A stretch of DNA of 64,000 nt, taken from positions 71,893,809 through 71,957,808 of the forward strand of contig CM068827.1 in NCBI GenBank assembly GCA_028554795.2. The letters are read 5' to 3'. Shown here in pieces: positions 1 through 10,790 of this stretch; position 1 is the first letter of the stretch, and each line of letters opens with the position of its first letter. The translations under genes were made by a program, and so were the position numbers. This DNA comes from Sinohyriopsis cumingii (lineage: Eukaryota; Mollusca; Bivalvia; Unionida; Unionidae). The notes under the pieces were generated by a model. The model saw only the letters and a program-made list of their open reading frames with translations. It searched no databases and had not been told where the DNA came from.

Positions 1-2909
1 GGTGAGGTAGCACGGGATGTTAAAATTCCGTGGGAGGCAAGACTTTGCACTTGATCAGACCTTCGTATTGTCGAATGTTTTTCAGGTCGATGTGTTCCGT
101 GAACAATTGTGGGTGCCCTGCAGGAAAGCGACAATATTTGCACACGTAGGGATAGAGCGAACACACGTAAAAGTATTTCATTTCTTCTCCTTTCTCTTCG
201 TCTGCTTGGTACAGCAAACAGGTACCATTGGTCCTTCCTCCGTACAAACTATCCCTCGGGTTCAGCGGGTCCATGAACTGGTAACTTTCCACGAGGCGTT
301 TAAACTCGGGATCGGTTTTCAAACGGTGATTGTATTCGTGTTCCCACATTTCCACCACTTGGTATCCTTCCTGTTCTAACTTTAGGCGTCGCTGACAAGT
401 GGCCTGGTACAAGTCTTCCATGGTTTGTTGTAAAAACTGATTTTTAGTGCCGCGATCAGGGTAACAGACGGGGCATCCGTGACATAAGCAACCGTTAAAC
501 TCGTACACGATCTTGGAGTTTTCTGAGTCCCAGCCATCGACCGAATGCGTTCCGATGGTCTTCTCGCCCCCTCCGTTGCGGGCATGCTGAATCCATTCTC
601 TTCCTTGTCGCACAAGTAATGTAACCAGCGTAGAGCTTTGACCGAGTATTGACGTTTGACATAGTTGGTCGTCTGAGGACTGATGACAGCTACGGTGTTT
701 TCAGGCATGAATCGTTGTCGGTACACTAAGGAACACGCTTTGGCAATGGTGCAAGCTTCTTTCAAAGGATCGACCCCTCCGTGTTCCATGAACAGTTCTC
801 GAAATTTTCCACAGCATCGCCGTAAAATGTCCACGTCGGAACGACAATACTTTAACATTTCTTCCTGAAAATCGAAAGGGTCCGAGGAGTGAGCCTGGTA
901 CCAAGCGTAGAAAGCTTCTCGTTGTTCGATACGCATGTTTTCGGGGTCGTAATAGTGAGCCTCAGGCAAATGGGGTTGAACGGCTTGTTGGTTGACTTCC
1001 GTATTGAAAAAGTGAGGAAAGTACCCTTTAGCCATTTCTGTCATTCCAAACGTTTTAGGCGTTCGACTTAAAGGCATGGCCAAGTAACTCATCGAATCTT
1101 TAAACTTCACTTGTCCCACTTGCATGAAAATGATTTTGGCTCTGTTCAAAGTGACTTTAGGACGTTCGGTGCCTTGTTCCGTATAGTACCTCAAAAGAAA
1201 CTGTCCATCGTATCCGGAGAAATTGTGAGCCATCACTGTGACATGGCGATGACAATCTCCGTAACGTTCGATGTCCTCTTGGCTCGACTTCTTGTCGATG
1301 GGGTCTAAGACCCATCGGGCGAAATCGGCTAGCGTGTTCGGCCCTCGAAAGATTTTTTCACGTCCTCCAGGAATCTTACTGCAGTGAGGGCAATAACTCA
1401 AGATAGGTTCTTGAATGCACTTTTCGCACGCTCGATGAGCCACGCAGAAATTAGGAATGTGAACGCCGGTCTCTTGCATGCATTCGAAATCGAAAAAGAT
1501 GAAATTGCCTTTCTTCTTGTGACCATCCTCTTTCTCTGGTTGGAATTGGTATTTTTGCACGTAGCATTGATGTTCCAAGTCTACGATGTGGTGACAAATG
1601 TGACATTTTTTCTTTCCTGGACATACGTGTGCCTTGGCATTATTGGTACGTATGCCTTGGCCACAGGTAGGGCACAATTTCAGGAGTTAACAAGCACATT
1701 TCTTCTGTGAACCTTGCGCCTTCAAATGTTGTTGGTATCAGGCAGGGCTGACAAACGTGCGCTGACAAGTTGAACAATGCACTGGTTCTTGTCCTTCGCT
1801 CAGACAGGGTGGAGAGGCCAAACATCCTGAGCATTTCGAGCCACAATGCTTGTGTTGCTCTCGATTGTTATAGCTATAGTCACATTTCTCACAGTAATAT
1901 CTGTATCCCAGGAATCCGGTGATGGTGGTAATGGTATCGAAGTGGTCATCGTGATGATAGACATGAATGTATTTTCCATCCTTAAAGTCTTTCCCTCGAG
2001 ACAACAGAGGCCCACGCATTTTTTGAGGGTGCACTTTCAAGGTGTAGCGTTATCTTGCAATGTTTGCATCTCAGGAATGCCACGGGGTGTGTCTGTGGAC
2101 AGGCCGGCTTGTTGTAACAGGAGTTCTGCTTCACTTTGTTGTTTGGCTCGGTCCGATTGTCGAATGTTCTCCCAGTCTCTTTTCCATTCTACCGTGTCGT
2201 TTTTGTTGGCATAGGTTCGTCCCACCACAATAGCCCTGGCTAAACACATCTGGTCTTGAGGGTTGTGAATTCGGACGAGACTTGTTTTGGTGCTGCGAAG
2301 CTCGTCCACCAATAACATCTTTTTGCGTCCAGTCCCTTGAGGAGGAGAGATGTGGGTCATGTCCAGTGTGGCTTTGCCATCGGTGATATCAAACTGGTCA
2401 TTGGATTGTTGTACGTGTTGTATTTTGTCCATGACTTTGGAAGCAGTCAATTTTGCAGGGGTGCTAAACTCGATCCAAACAGGGGATTTCAAACCGTCGT
2501 GTTGTATGGAAAGTCTCAAGCGATCGTCTTCTTTGGGTTGACATTGTCGCTTGAGTGTGGTAAGTAAAGAATCCCACATCTCGGTGATGAACCCTTCTGC
2601 TTTCTCTAACGGTACGTCGGACTTGAAATTTTTAAACTTCACCCTGTACGTGTAAGCCGTGGTTCTAAATTTTCTAGAGGAGCGCTTTTCTGTCTCTCGA
2701 ATGTCATAGTACTTTTCATGGTTGACTAAGGGTGGTGAACTTTGTTTAGAGGAAGACTCTCTGGGCTTGAATTCTGGTTCACTCATGTCCTCTTCAAAAT
2801 CACTGGCATGAATTTGTGCCAAGACTTCAGCTCTGGTACGAGGCAATAGATCACGTTTCTGCCTCTTACTTGCTTCTTCTTTCTTCTCAAATGAATTGGA
2901 TCGTTTCAT
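1..2909 (-). pseudogene. polB: Polinton protein-primed DNA polymerase B (element 1, broken, 3' end outside window)
   Basis: Family-B DNA polymerase of the protein-primed type that replicates Polintons. The start (ATG at 2907-2909) matches element 2. The amino-terminal region is basic and begins MKRSNSFEKK. A cysteine-rich stretch follows around 1740-1920, then the 3'-5' exonuclease motifs: FFDFEC near 1490, NFSGYD near 1225 and YCRSDVD near 855. The first polymerase motif (SLYP) lies near 140. The palm motif with DTDS would lie beyond the window edge. It shares a short divergent promoter with the zinc-knuckle gene at 3044. Fossil copy with about three breaks. Confidence 0.92.
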
Positions 2910-3043
2910 CTTGATTGCAAAACGTCAAATCACTAAAGTTTAAACACCATGGACTACTTTATAGTCATGGCAGTCCAGCGTATATAAAAGGGTGTGTGTC
3001 TTGTACTTTCACTATTCATTTCACTCTCAAACCGAGCACAACG
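2910..3043. promoter_or_regulatory. Divergent promoter, PolB / zinc-knuckle gene (element 1)
   Basis: The 134 bp between two divergent starts holds a TATA box for each gene. TATATAAAAG lies at 2981-2990, about 55 bp before the zinc-knuckle ATG. TATAAAG on the minus strand (2957-2963) lies about 48 bp before the PolB ATG. The same arrangement recurs at 24623-24756 in element 2, so it is conserved within the family. Confidence 0.75.
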
Positions 3044-3493
3044 ATGGAAGAGACTACCCAGATCGAACATTTCATCAGAGCGTTGCGAGGGGTCATTAGA
3101 AAATTCTCTTCAGACCAGCCGACAGACTACTCTCCTTCCTTGCGAGATAAAAGTCAAGATACTTGCTATATCTGTCAGAAGAAAGGGCATTGGTCTTCAG
3201 AGTGTCCAGACCGTCAAAAAAGAAAAAAAGGGGTTAGAAAAGACAAAAGTCAAGATACCTGTTATTATTGTCAAGAAAAAGGACATTGGTCTCCAGATTG
3301 CCCAAAAAAGAAACAAAACGAGTCAGAAGAAGAGAGGGATTCTTCAGAGGAAGAAGAGGAAGAAAGAAGACAATTCTATTTACAAGAGGCAAAGAAAAAG
3401 AAACAGGAGAAGAAAAGAAGAAGGGAAGAAAGTGAGGAGGAAGAAGAGGAAAAGCCTGTGACGGTGAAGAAATTGAAAAAACAGAGAGACTAA
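3044..3493 (+). CDS. Two-zinc-knuckle (CCHC) basic/acidic-tailed protein, Polinton element 1
   Basis: About 149 residues from the ATG at 3044, which fits the TATA box 55 bp upstream and matches the start in element 2. The amino-terminal 40 residues (MEETTQIEHF...) are a predicted helical region. Two CCHC zinc knuckles follow at residues 43-56 and 73-86, each C-x2-C-x4-H-x4-C (CYICQKKGHWSSEC and CYYCQEKGHWSPDC). The tail alternates Glu-rich and Lys/Arg-rich blocks. CCHC knuckles normally bind single-stranded nucleic acid, so a role in genome binding or replication is likely but inferred. It is divergent from PolB. Its message probably ends at an ordinary AATAAA (3575-3580), unlike its neighbours, which carry histone-type ends. 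Not a Gag protein: there is no capsid or matrix region. Confidence 0.8.
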   Translation: MEETTQIEHFIRALRGVIRKFSSDQPTDYSPSLRDKSQDTCYICQKKGHWSSECPDRQKRKKGVRKDKSQDTCYYCQEKGHWSPDCPKKKQNESEEERDSSEEEEEERRQFYLQEAKKKKQEKKRRREESEEEEEEKPVTVKKLKKQRD

Positions 3494-3785
3494 ACAATGA
3501 GATAGAAGAAGTGTATGAACTTTTTAAAGTGCTCTGTTGTGAATTGTGAATTGGATTGTTAATATTTATAAAAGAATAAATTAAGTATTAAAAGGTAAGT
3601 GTCTTTGCGTTTTGATTTTAAAATAAGAACGTACACTCACACACTCATACACATACCATAGGGTAAAATGGGTTGATTTTTTTTGTTTTTTTTTAGTTTG
3701 AATGGACGTTGGCAATTGAAAGTCTATCTCTTTTCGAGAGACGTGGGTTACCCTGAAAAGGGCCTTTTTTGGTGTAGGGGTGAGT
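3494..3785. other. Convergent 3' region between zinc-knuckle and coiled-coil genes (element 1)
   Basis: Holds the AATAAA (3575-3580) of the plus-strand gene, followed by GT-rich sequence, and on the minus strand the histone-type 3' signal of the coiled-coil gene (listed separately). No coding potential. The equivalent segment of element 2 (23862-24153) has the same layout. Confidence 0.7.
3722..3764 (-). terminator. Histone-type 3' stem-loop plus U7-like downstream element (copy 1)
   Basis: Reading the minus strand just after the stop of the coiled-coil gene: GGCCCTTTTCAGGGTA (3764-3749), then ACCCA, then after 14 bases from the stem end AAAAGAG (3734-3728). This is the layout of a replication-dependent histone mRNA 3' end. 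The outer two stem pairs of this copy are imperfect; the other six copies have complete stems. Confidence 0.75.
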
Positions 3786-4358
3786 TTAAGCAATCAACTT
3801 TAACTGCCTTAAGCCTTTGCCACGGCCAAGGCCTACTTCTGGACTGCGTACTGTTGATGATGATGATGATTTGGTTGAAATCACTAACGGTGGTACGGTA
3901 GGCTTAGTCACAGGGTTGGAGTGTTTAGCTCGGGAAGGTCGTATTCTCTTCGGTCGTAATAAAGAAGTCTGATACATTTGTTTCAGACTTCTTAACTCCG
4001 CTAAAATGTCTAACAGTACTGTGGCCGTTTGATTTGCACACCCTTGTTTCTTTGCTGCTACTTCTTCTTCTTCTTGTTTTTTTCTTACCTCTTCTTCTTC
4101 CTGTTGTTGCTGTAGGAGAAAAGCTTGTTCCGCATCCTTTTGCTGTTGTATAAATTTCTCCAATTCTTCTTTCTGTCTCTGTCTAAAATTCTCCATGTGC
4201 GGTAATGAAGAAGGTGACGAAGGTTCCGGAACAAATTCTTGCGAGGTAAGAAAATCCACAAAATCCCAATTCACCTCTTCTGAAAGTAAGTCCGGGTTCC
4301 CTTGGGTAGTCTCCACCGTCGGTGCACCCCAATTTATCGTTTTCTGAGTTTCCGTCAT
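3786..4358 (-). CDS. Gln/Glu-rich coiled-coil protein, Polinton element 1
   Basis: 190 residues from the ATG at 4358. An upstream in-frame ATG exists, but homology with element 2 (MTETQKTI start) sets the start. An acidic amino-terminal segment includes NWDFVDFL. A long heptad-like Gln/Glu/Lys coiled coil spans residues 60-105, followed by a short helix (LLDILAELRSLKQMYQ) and a basic Ser/Pro tail ending GLGRGKGLRQLKLIA. No known enzymatic domain; function unknown. It is divergent from the small Arg-rich gene at 4578 across a promoter conserved in element 2, and is followed by a histone-type 3' stem-loop. The reading frame is open in both copies, which supports a real gene. Confidence 0.78.
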   Translation of the reverse strand: MTETQKTINWGAPTVETTQGNPDLLSEEVNWDFVDFLTSQEFVPEPSSPSSLPHMENFRQRQKEELEKFIQQQKDAEQAFLLQQQQEEEEVRKKQEEEEVAAKKQGCANQTATVLLDILAELRSLKQMYQTSLLRPKRIRPSRAKHSNPVTKPTVPPLVISTKSSSSSTVRSPEVGLGRGKGLRQLKLIA

Positions 4359-4577
4359 GTTGAATAACTGTCGCATGAATTGACTGCACACAGGCGCTAG
4401 CGAATCTATATAGACTACGTGACGTCACAGACTGCTCTCTTCGGATTGGACGTGGGCTGACTGAATTTTGTAACGCGTGTTTGGATTGGTCAACAAACTC
4501 AATCCGTTTCAATCCTTCCTCTACCTATAAATAAGCGCAGTTCACTGCATTGATTCACCTGTTCTCAGCGCCTCAAG
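4359..4577. promoter_or_regulatory. Divergent CCAAT/CRE/TATA promoter (element 1)
   Basis: A 219 bp divergent promoter between the coiled-coil gene (minus) and the small Arg-rich gene (plus). TATAAATA lies at 4526-4533 for the plus gene, and a minus-strand CTATATAG around 4406-4413 for the other. A perfect CRE/ATF palindrome TGACGTCA lies at 4420-4427. Several ATTGG/CCAAT motifs lie between them. Element 2 keeps the same order of sites at 23073-23291. CCAAT boxes between two TATA boxes resemble divergent H2A-H2B histone promoters. Confidence 0.7.
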
Positions 4578-4808
4578 ATGTGGACCGACGTTGAATCTTC
4601 CACCCTTGTATCTTCGATGATGTTCAGGACGGACATACCCATGTATGTCCGATCCAAGTGGGCAGTTGTCCATAGGACCGACACGAGCCTATGTATACGT
4701 AGGATTTACGTGGAGAGGCAAGGATGCCTGAAAAGAGTTTTAGTGTATGGACCTACCATTCGACGAAGCCTAAGAAGAAGAAGATGTTGCAGATGCCCTT
4801 TATGTTAA
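4578..4808 (+). CDS. Small Arg-rich protein, outermost gene of Polinton element 1
   Basis: 76 residues, starting at the first ATG about 45 bp past the TATA box. Basic, with Arg clusters toward the carboxyl end (RRSLRRRRCCRC). No recognised domain. It is real rather than chance: element 2 has an open homolog of 77 residues (22839-23072, minus) with mostly conservative changes (MYVRSKW, RRIYVERQGCLKRVL shared). It lies next to the terminal repeat, reads outward and is followed by a perfect histone-type 3' stem-loop. Its size and charge would suit a small DNA- or RNA-binding protein, but that is inference. Confidence 0.7.
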   Translation: MWTDVESSTLVSSMMFRTDIPMYVRSKWAVVHRTDTSLCIRRIYVERQGCLKRVLVYGPTIRRSLRRRRCCRCPLC

Positions 4809-4831
4809 GGGCATATTAACATAAACCCAAA

Positions 4832-4873
4832 GGCCCTTTTCAGGGCCACCCACATTTCTCGAAAAGAGATAGA
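4832..4873 (+). terminator. Histone-type 3' stem-loop plus U7-like downstream element (copy 2)
   Basis: GGCCCTTTTCAGGGCC at 4832-4847 forms a 6 bp stem with loop TTTC. ACCCA follows directly (4848-4852), and AAAAGAG (4862-4868) after 14 bases from the stem end. It lies 24 bp after the stop codon of the small Arg-rich gene, on the sense strand. It matches the canonical animal histone 3' end. Confidence 0.85.
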
Positions 4874-4969
4874 CTTTCAATTGCCTACCCCATTTTTTTA
4901 TTTGTTTTTCTTTTTTGTTTAAAAAAAAATAAAGACCCCTCCCTGTTTCAATTTTCGTATGTTCCATTT

Positions 4970-5234
4970 CCATAGACCCATCAGGTCGGAACCATATTAA
5001 AATAGGGTCCCGACCCTGTTCCATTTCCCCTAGTCCCTAGACAGGCCCAGGGTGATTAATGTTAAATTTACATAGACCCTATACCAGCCCAAGATTTTTG
5101 TCCATGTTAATTCCGATAGACCCTAGAGTGGCCCAGAGGTTTTGTCCATGTTAAATTTACATAGACCCTAGAGTGGCCCAGGGGTGTTTTTAATGCTAAT
5201 TCCCATAGACCCTAGGGTGGCCCACTTCACTACT
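4970..5234. repeat. Terminal repeat of element 1 with about six 44-45 bp iterated units
   Basis: Units start near 5204, 5161, 5116 and 5072, with two weaker ones further in. Read inward from 5234, each has GGG, a core such as CCACTCTAGGGTCTAT, then an AATTTAACATGG-like half, then a spacer. The outermost unit contains the palindrome ACCCTAGGGT. The framework matches the units of element 2's terminal repeats, but the core is different. Confidence 0.8.
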
Positions 5235-5490
5235 AGTATGTTGAAACATATATAATGTACAATGCAGTATGTAGAAAATATATATAATGTACAATACAGT
5301 GTTTAGAAATATATATATGTACAATGCAGTATGTAGAAAATATATATAATGTACAATGCAGTATGTAGAAATATATATAACGTACAATGCAGTATGTAGA
5401 AATATATATAATGTACAATGCAGTATGTAGAACATATACGTATTCTGCAATGCAGTATGTAGAAACCATATGCAATGTACAATACAGAAT
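5235..5490. repeat. Tandem array, 31-32 bp unit, about 8 copies
   Basis: Repeated units of the type ATGTACAATGCAGTATGTAG followed by a short AT-rich stretch. The array starts directly at the end of element 1. The expected target duplication AGTATG is part of the unit (CAGTATGTAG), so the Polinton inserted into the array. Open frames across it are artefacts. Confidence 0.85.
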
Positions 5491-5706
5491 GTGAAGCATA
5501 ATTAAGCCAAAATAAAGATCATTTTACAAGCATTCGGAAATCAGAATGTCTTTCAGGAATCAATTTACCATTTCTTATGAATGGATAACATCTAAAATAA
5601 CATAACGGGGTGGTGAATGTAAAATAAGGTAACCACCATGGAAAATATTTCCCTATACATCTACGATATCTGCGTATGTTTTTTTGTCTTTTTTCTCGAC
5701 ACATGA

Positions 5707-7317
<1,611 letters not shown>

Positions 7318-7950
7318 TAGTTATTAAGCGAGCAATTCAGTCCTAAGCATGCAATTCAATCATAAACATACAATTAACTCATAAGCATAAATTCAATCGT
7401 AAACATGTAAGTAATCATAAGCATATAATTCAATGCTAAGCATGTCATTCAATCATAAGCATGCAATTCAATCATAAACATACAATTAACTCATAAGCAT
7501 AAAATTCAATCGTAAACATGTAAGTAATCATAAGCATATAATTCAATGCTAAGCATGTCATTCAATCTTAAGCATGTAATTCAATCATAAGCATACAATT
7601 AACTCATAAGCATAAAATTCAATTATAAGCGAACAATTCAATCGTAAACATGTAATTCAATTATAAGCATGTAATTCAATCATAAGCGTACAATTCAATC
7701 GTAAACATGTAATTCAATCATAAGCATGCAGTTCAATCATAAGCATAAATTCAATTATAAGAATGTAATTTAATCATAAGCGTACAATTCAATCGTAAAC
7801 ATATAATTCAATCATAATCATATAATTCAATCATAAGCATACAATTAACTCATAAGCATACAATTAACTCATAAGCATACAATTCACTCATAAGCATACC
7901 ATTTAATTATAAGCATGTAATTCAATCATAAGCATGTAATTCGTTCATTA
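7318..7950. repeat. Minisatellite, about 19 bp unit, roughly 33 copies
   Basis: Variants of AATTCAATCATAAGCATGC are tandemly repeated, with two interleaved sub-types: CATAAGCATG and CGTAAACATG. A higher-order repeat of about 130 bp is visible, because the order of variants at 7340-7450 recurs at 7455-7570. Not CRISPR: there are no unique spacers. Confidence 0.9.
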
Positions 7951-10790
7951 TTACAACAATGTGGAGAGGCATCCGAGACTTCATCTCAATATTTTTATCT
8001 TTTAGCCGTTATGGAGAACAGAACAGAATCTTACTTTTAAATCCTAATAACCTACTTGTGCCTGCTACATCAAGGTTCTTCTAGGTATCGTATGAACTAA
8101 ATGACAACTTATTTACAGCTATTAAAGATTTTATTAATGCAATCAGATGCCTTTCCTGGTTTTCCCGCCTTAAGTATTTTGTAAAGTGCGGTGACACTGG
8201 GGAATGGCTATACCTCATTTTGGAGAACGTGTTGCCGATTCCATTTCCTTCCTTAATATGGCACAATAATATGTTTAAGCTGAATATTTGCAAACAATGT
8301 ACCATTTCATTTATTATCATTACGTTATTCCCACCTGAGCAGGGTAATATTCGATTATATTGGATGCAGAATTATATTACCTCTGAGCCACAACGGCTAC
8401 TGTCCCTATTATTTGCCTCTGAAGACACGCAGGATAGTGCATAATTCCTATTCTCCATCATCGAGCCCACGAAAACTATTTTTTTGAAGTTGATTCAACT
8501 GTGTTGCTTTTAATTCACTCACATATTCCTGAAGTGTTTACACCATTTTCAAATCTAGCAAATTATTGAAATTATTGTTAAAATTTTAGGATTATTTGGA
8601 GAAAAACATCGAACCATAATTACCGTTGAAATAGTTATAATGTCATATTCCGTAACTACATATCACTTAATATACACTTACATCGATCTAACAAACACTA
8701 TCGTCTAATTATATAAATATTTATCTATTTATTTGTGTGTAGAAAGTGTTTTAGACCATTATATTCAGAAATCTATATCATGGTTTGCACGAAGATGGCT
8801 TAATAATTAAATATCAATCTGGATTTCTTCACCAGGAAATCCTCAACTAATTGGACTTGAGCATACAATATATGGTTCGCTTCATTTGAATGAAATCAAA
8901 TGTTTAACATTGCCTTATGTCAGGAATGCTTTGGACAGAGTAAGGATGCAAGGTCTAGTTTAAGAATTTCAGAAATATGGAAGTCCTGCTAAATTTATAT
9001 TCTGGTTCGAAAGCTTCTGAACTGGCCGTAAAGCATAATTTGCTGTCTAAATGTATTATCCGAGTTAGGCCCGTTACTATTTCCTGTTTACATCAATAAT
9101 ATTCCACACAATTAAATATCCTTGAAAATGCTATTTTCCAGTGATACTTCTTGTTTACGGACATAAAAGATTGGAAAAACTGATCTTGAAAATACTAAAT
9201 GCACGGGCAAACGAATGTGTATCTATTGTTGATCCATCGAAAACTGGCATTGCACTAATCACTACTATGCAAACTGAGTTTTTTGTTTTCTTCCTGTGTT
9301 TCACTTTTGATTATATTAATATGGTTCCTGTTAATCGTCATTGCCACGAAGGATTAACATCATATTCTGATGCTAAATGGAATAATTATAATAGTACGAT
9401 TAAACAGCACATAGCTAAAGATTTATTTAGCTAACTTAGATACACTATTGAAACTTTTATGTTTAGAAGATACTTAGAACGATTTGGAAAGACTGGAAAT
9501 TTTCAAATCATTAATCCCATTTCTGTTGTAAAAGGAGAAAATTCAGCTTTAATAATATTTATGCTGCATAAAATATAGTTGTTCTCTTTAAAACAATAAA
9601 TTTATAGTTTGAAGGCTTTTATTATTTGTAACTTCTGATAATATGATACATACATTTCTAGTAACCAAGAGATAAGGCACGCGTATTTCACATCTGATGT
9701 TATAGGTGTTGCTTTTCTGAAAATAGATATTAACTGAAACGAAGCATAGATATTAACAGGCAATTTTAATTTCTGAGAGACTGCTATTTCATGCATCAGT
9801 ACATTAATAAAGCCATGCCACAGTAACACAGTAATACGAAGCCATGTCGCAGATAACACATAAAGTACTCTGATGTCATGTTACAGAAAACGTAACTACT
9901 GTGAATTATTGTCACGGAAAACACATACTGTACATGTATGATGTTTTACATACTTGATTTTAAATGAATAGTAAATAGGATATAATCAGCATCTGGAATA
10001 CCTTTTCATATCCCACGTAACTGTTTCAGTCTGGTACATCCCACAGCATTGTCTCAATCTGTCATCTCTCTCTGTCATATCCCAGAGCATTGTTTCAAGG
10101 CTATTATTTCAGTGGTCAATATTGTATTTGTTTCATTTCTGATACATCATAGAAATGAAGGTCATAAATAACATTTTCTGTAATTCTGGTTCCATTAAAC
10201 AGTTGATGTAGGTAGTACATTAATTTTACATGAAATATAATTTGAATTTCAGTAATAATGTTATATACTTATTGTGTCCTTCCATTATCCATACTTTCTT
10301 TTTTCATTCTATTTTACTCTATTTTCATATATGGCAGCAGTGTGACTGACATACGGTGAGAATATCTCATGTAGCCTGTGATAGTAATAACTATGCATTT
10401 TATTTCAGGGTGCAAAATATTGATCATAAAGGATGCAAAACAAAAGAAAATAAGTGAACCCGGTGCATACGTGATCCTTTAAACCACAACTGTTCTAGTT
10501 TGCTCTGTTTTTCAAGCCTCTACTTAATAACGCTAGAAAGTTGACGTTAGAATAAATAACCAAATAATAATATTCCTAAATGTTCAAAAGTATATCCTCA
10601 AAATTATACCTTTGTAGTATATCATATTATATTTGAATTGATACATTAATAAAGTAAAACTAATGGACAACAGTGGATATAACTGTGTTTTGTATTTTCA
10701 CTCTCTCATTCCTTCTTTTTCTCTTTTTCTATCTCCCCTACCGTTCCCCCTCTGTCTGTCGTTTCTATTAATCGTTGATTTACTTAGCAA
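7951..10790. other. Host DNA without recognised genes
   Basis: AT-rich, with scattered short open frames (8220-8444, 9141-9434, 9602-9859) that match nothing I recognise. No RNA gene seen. Confidence 0.5.

Larger units (their letters stand above)
1..5234 (-). mobile_element. Polinton/Maverick element 1, partial (cut by window start)
   Basis: This is the PolB-side end of a Polinton. Relative to element 2 (22458-42474) it lies in opposite orientation. It shows the same gene order from the inside out: PolB (minus), zinc-knuckle protein (plus), coiled-coil protein (minus), small Arg-rich protein (plus), terminal repeat. The proteins are closely similar to those of element 2, so both belong to one family. 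The end is placed at 5234 because the reverse complement begins AGTAGTGAAG, exactly as element 2 does. The flanking AGTATG (5235-5240) is the expected 6 bp target duplication, but its partner lies outside the window. Broken, with about three breaks in the visible part, all in PolB; the other three genes are open. It appears older than element 2. Confidence 0.93.

Noticed and set aside
3044-3493. Retroviral Gag or nucleocapsid
   Set aside because: Only the zinc knuckles match. No capsid or matrix domain, no reverse transcriptase nearby, and it lies in a Polinton with conserved gene order.
5196-5499. Long repetitive minus-strand frames rich in Tyr/Ile/His
   Set aside because: Translation of the 31-32 bp tandem array and the terminal repeat end.
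7318-7950. CRISPR-like spaced repeats
   Set aside because: No unique spacers of constant length, no cas genes, eukaryotic context; it is a minisatellite.
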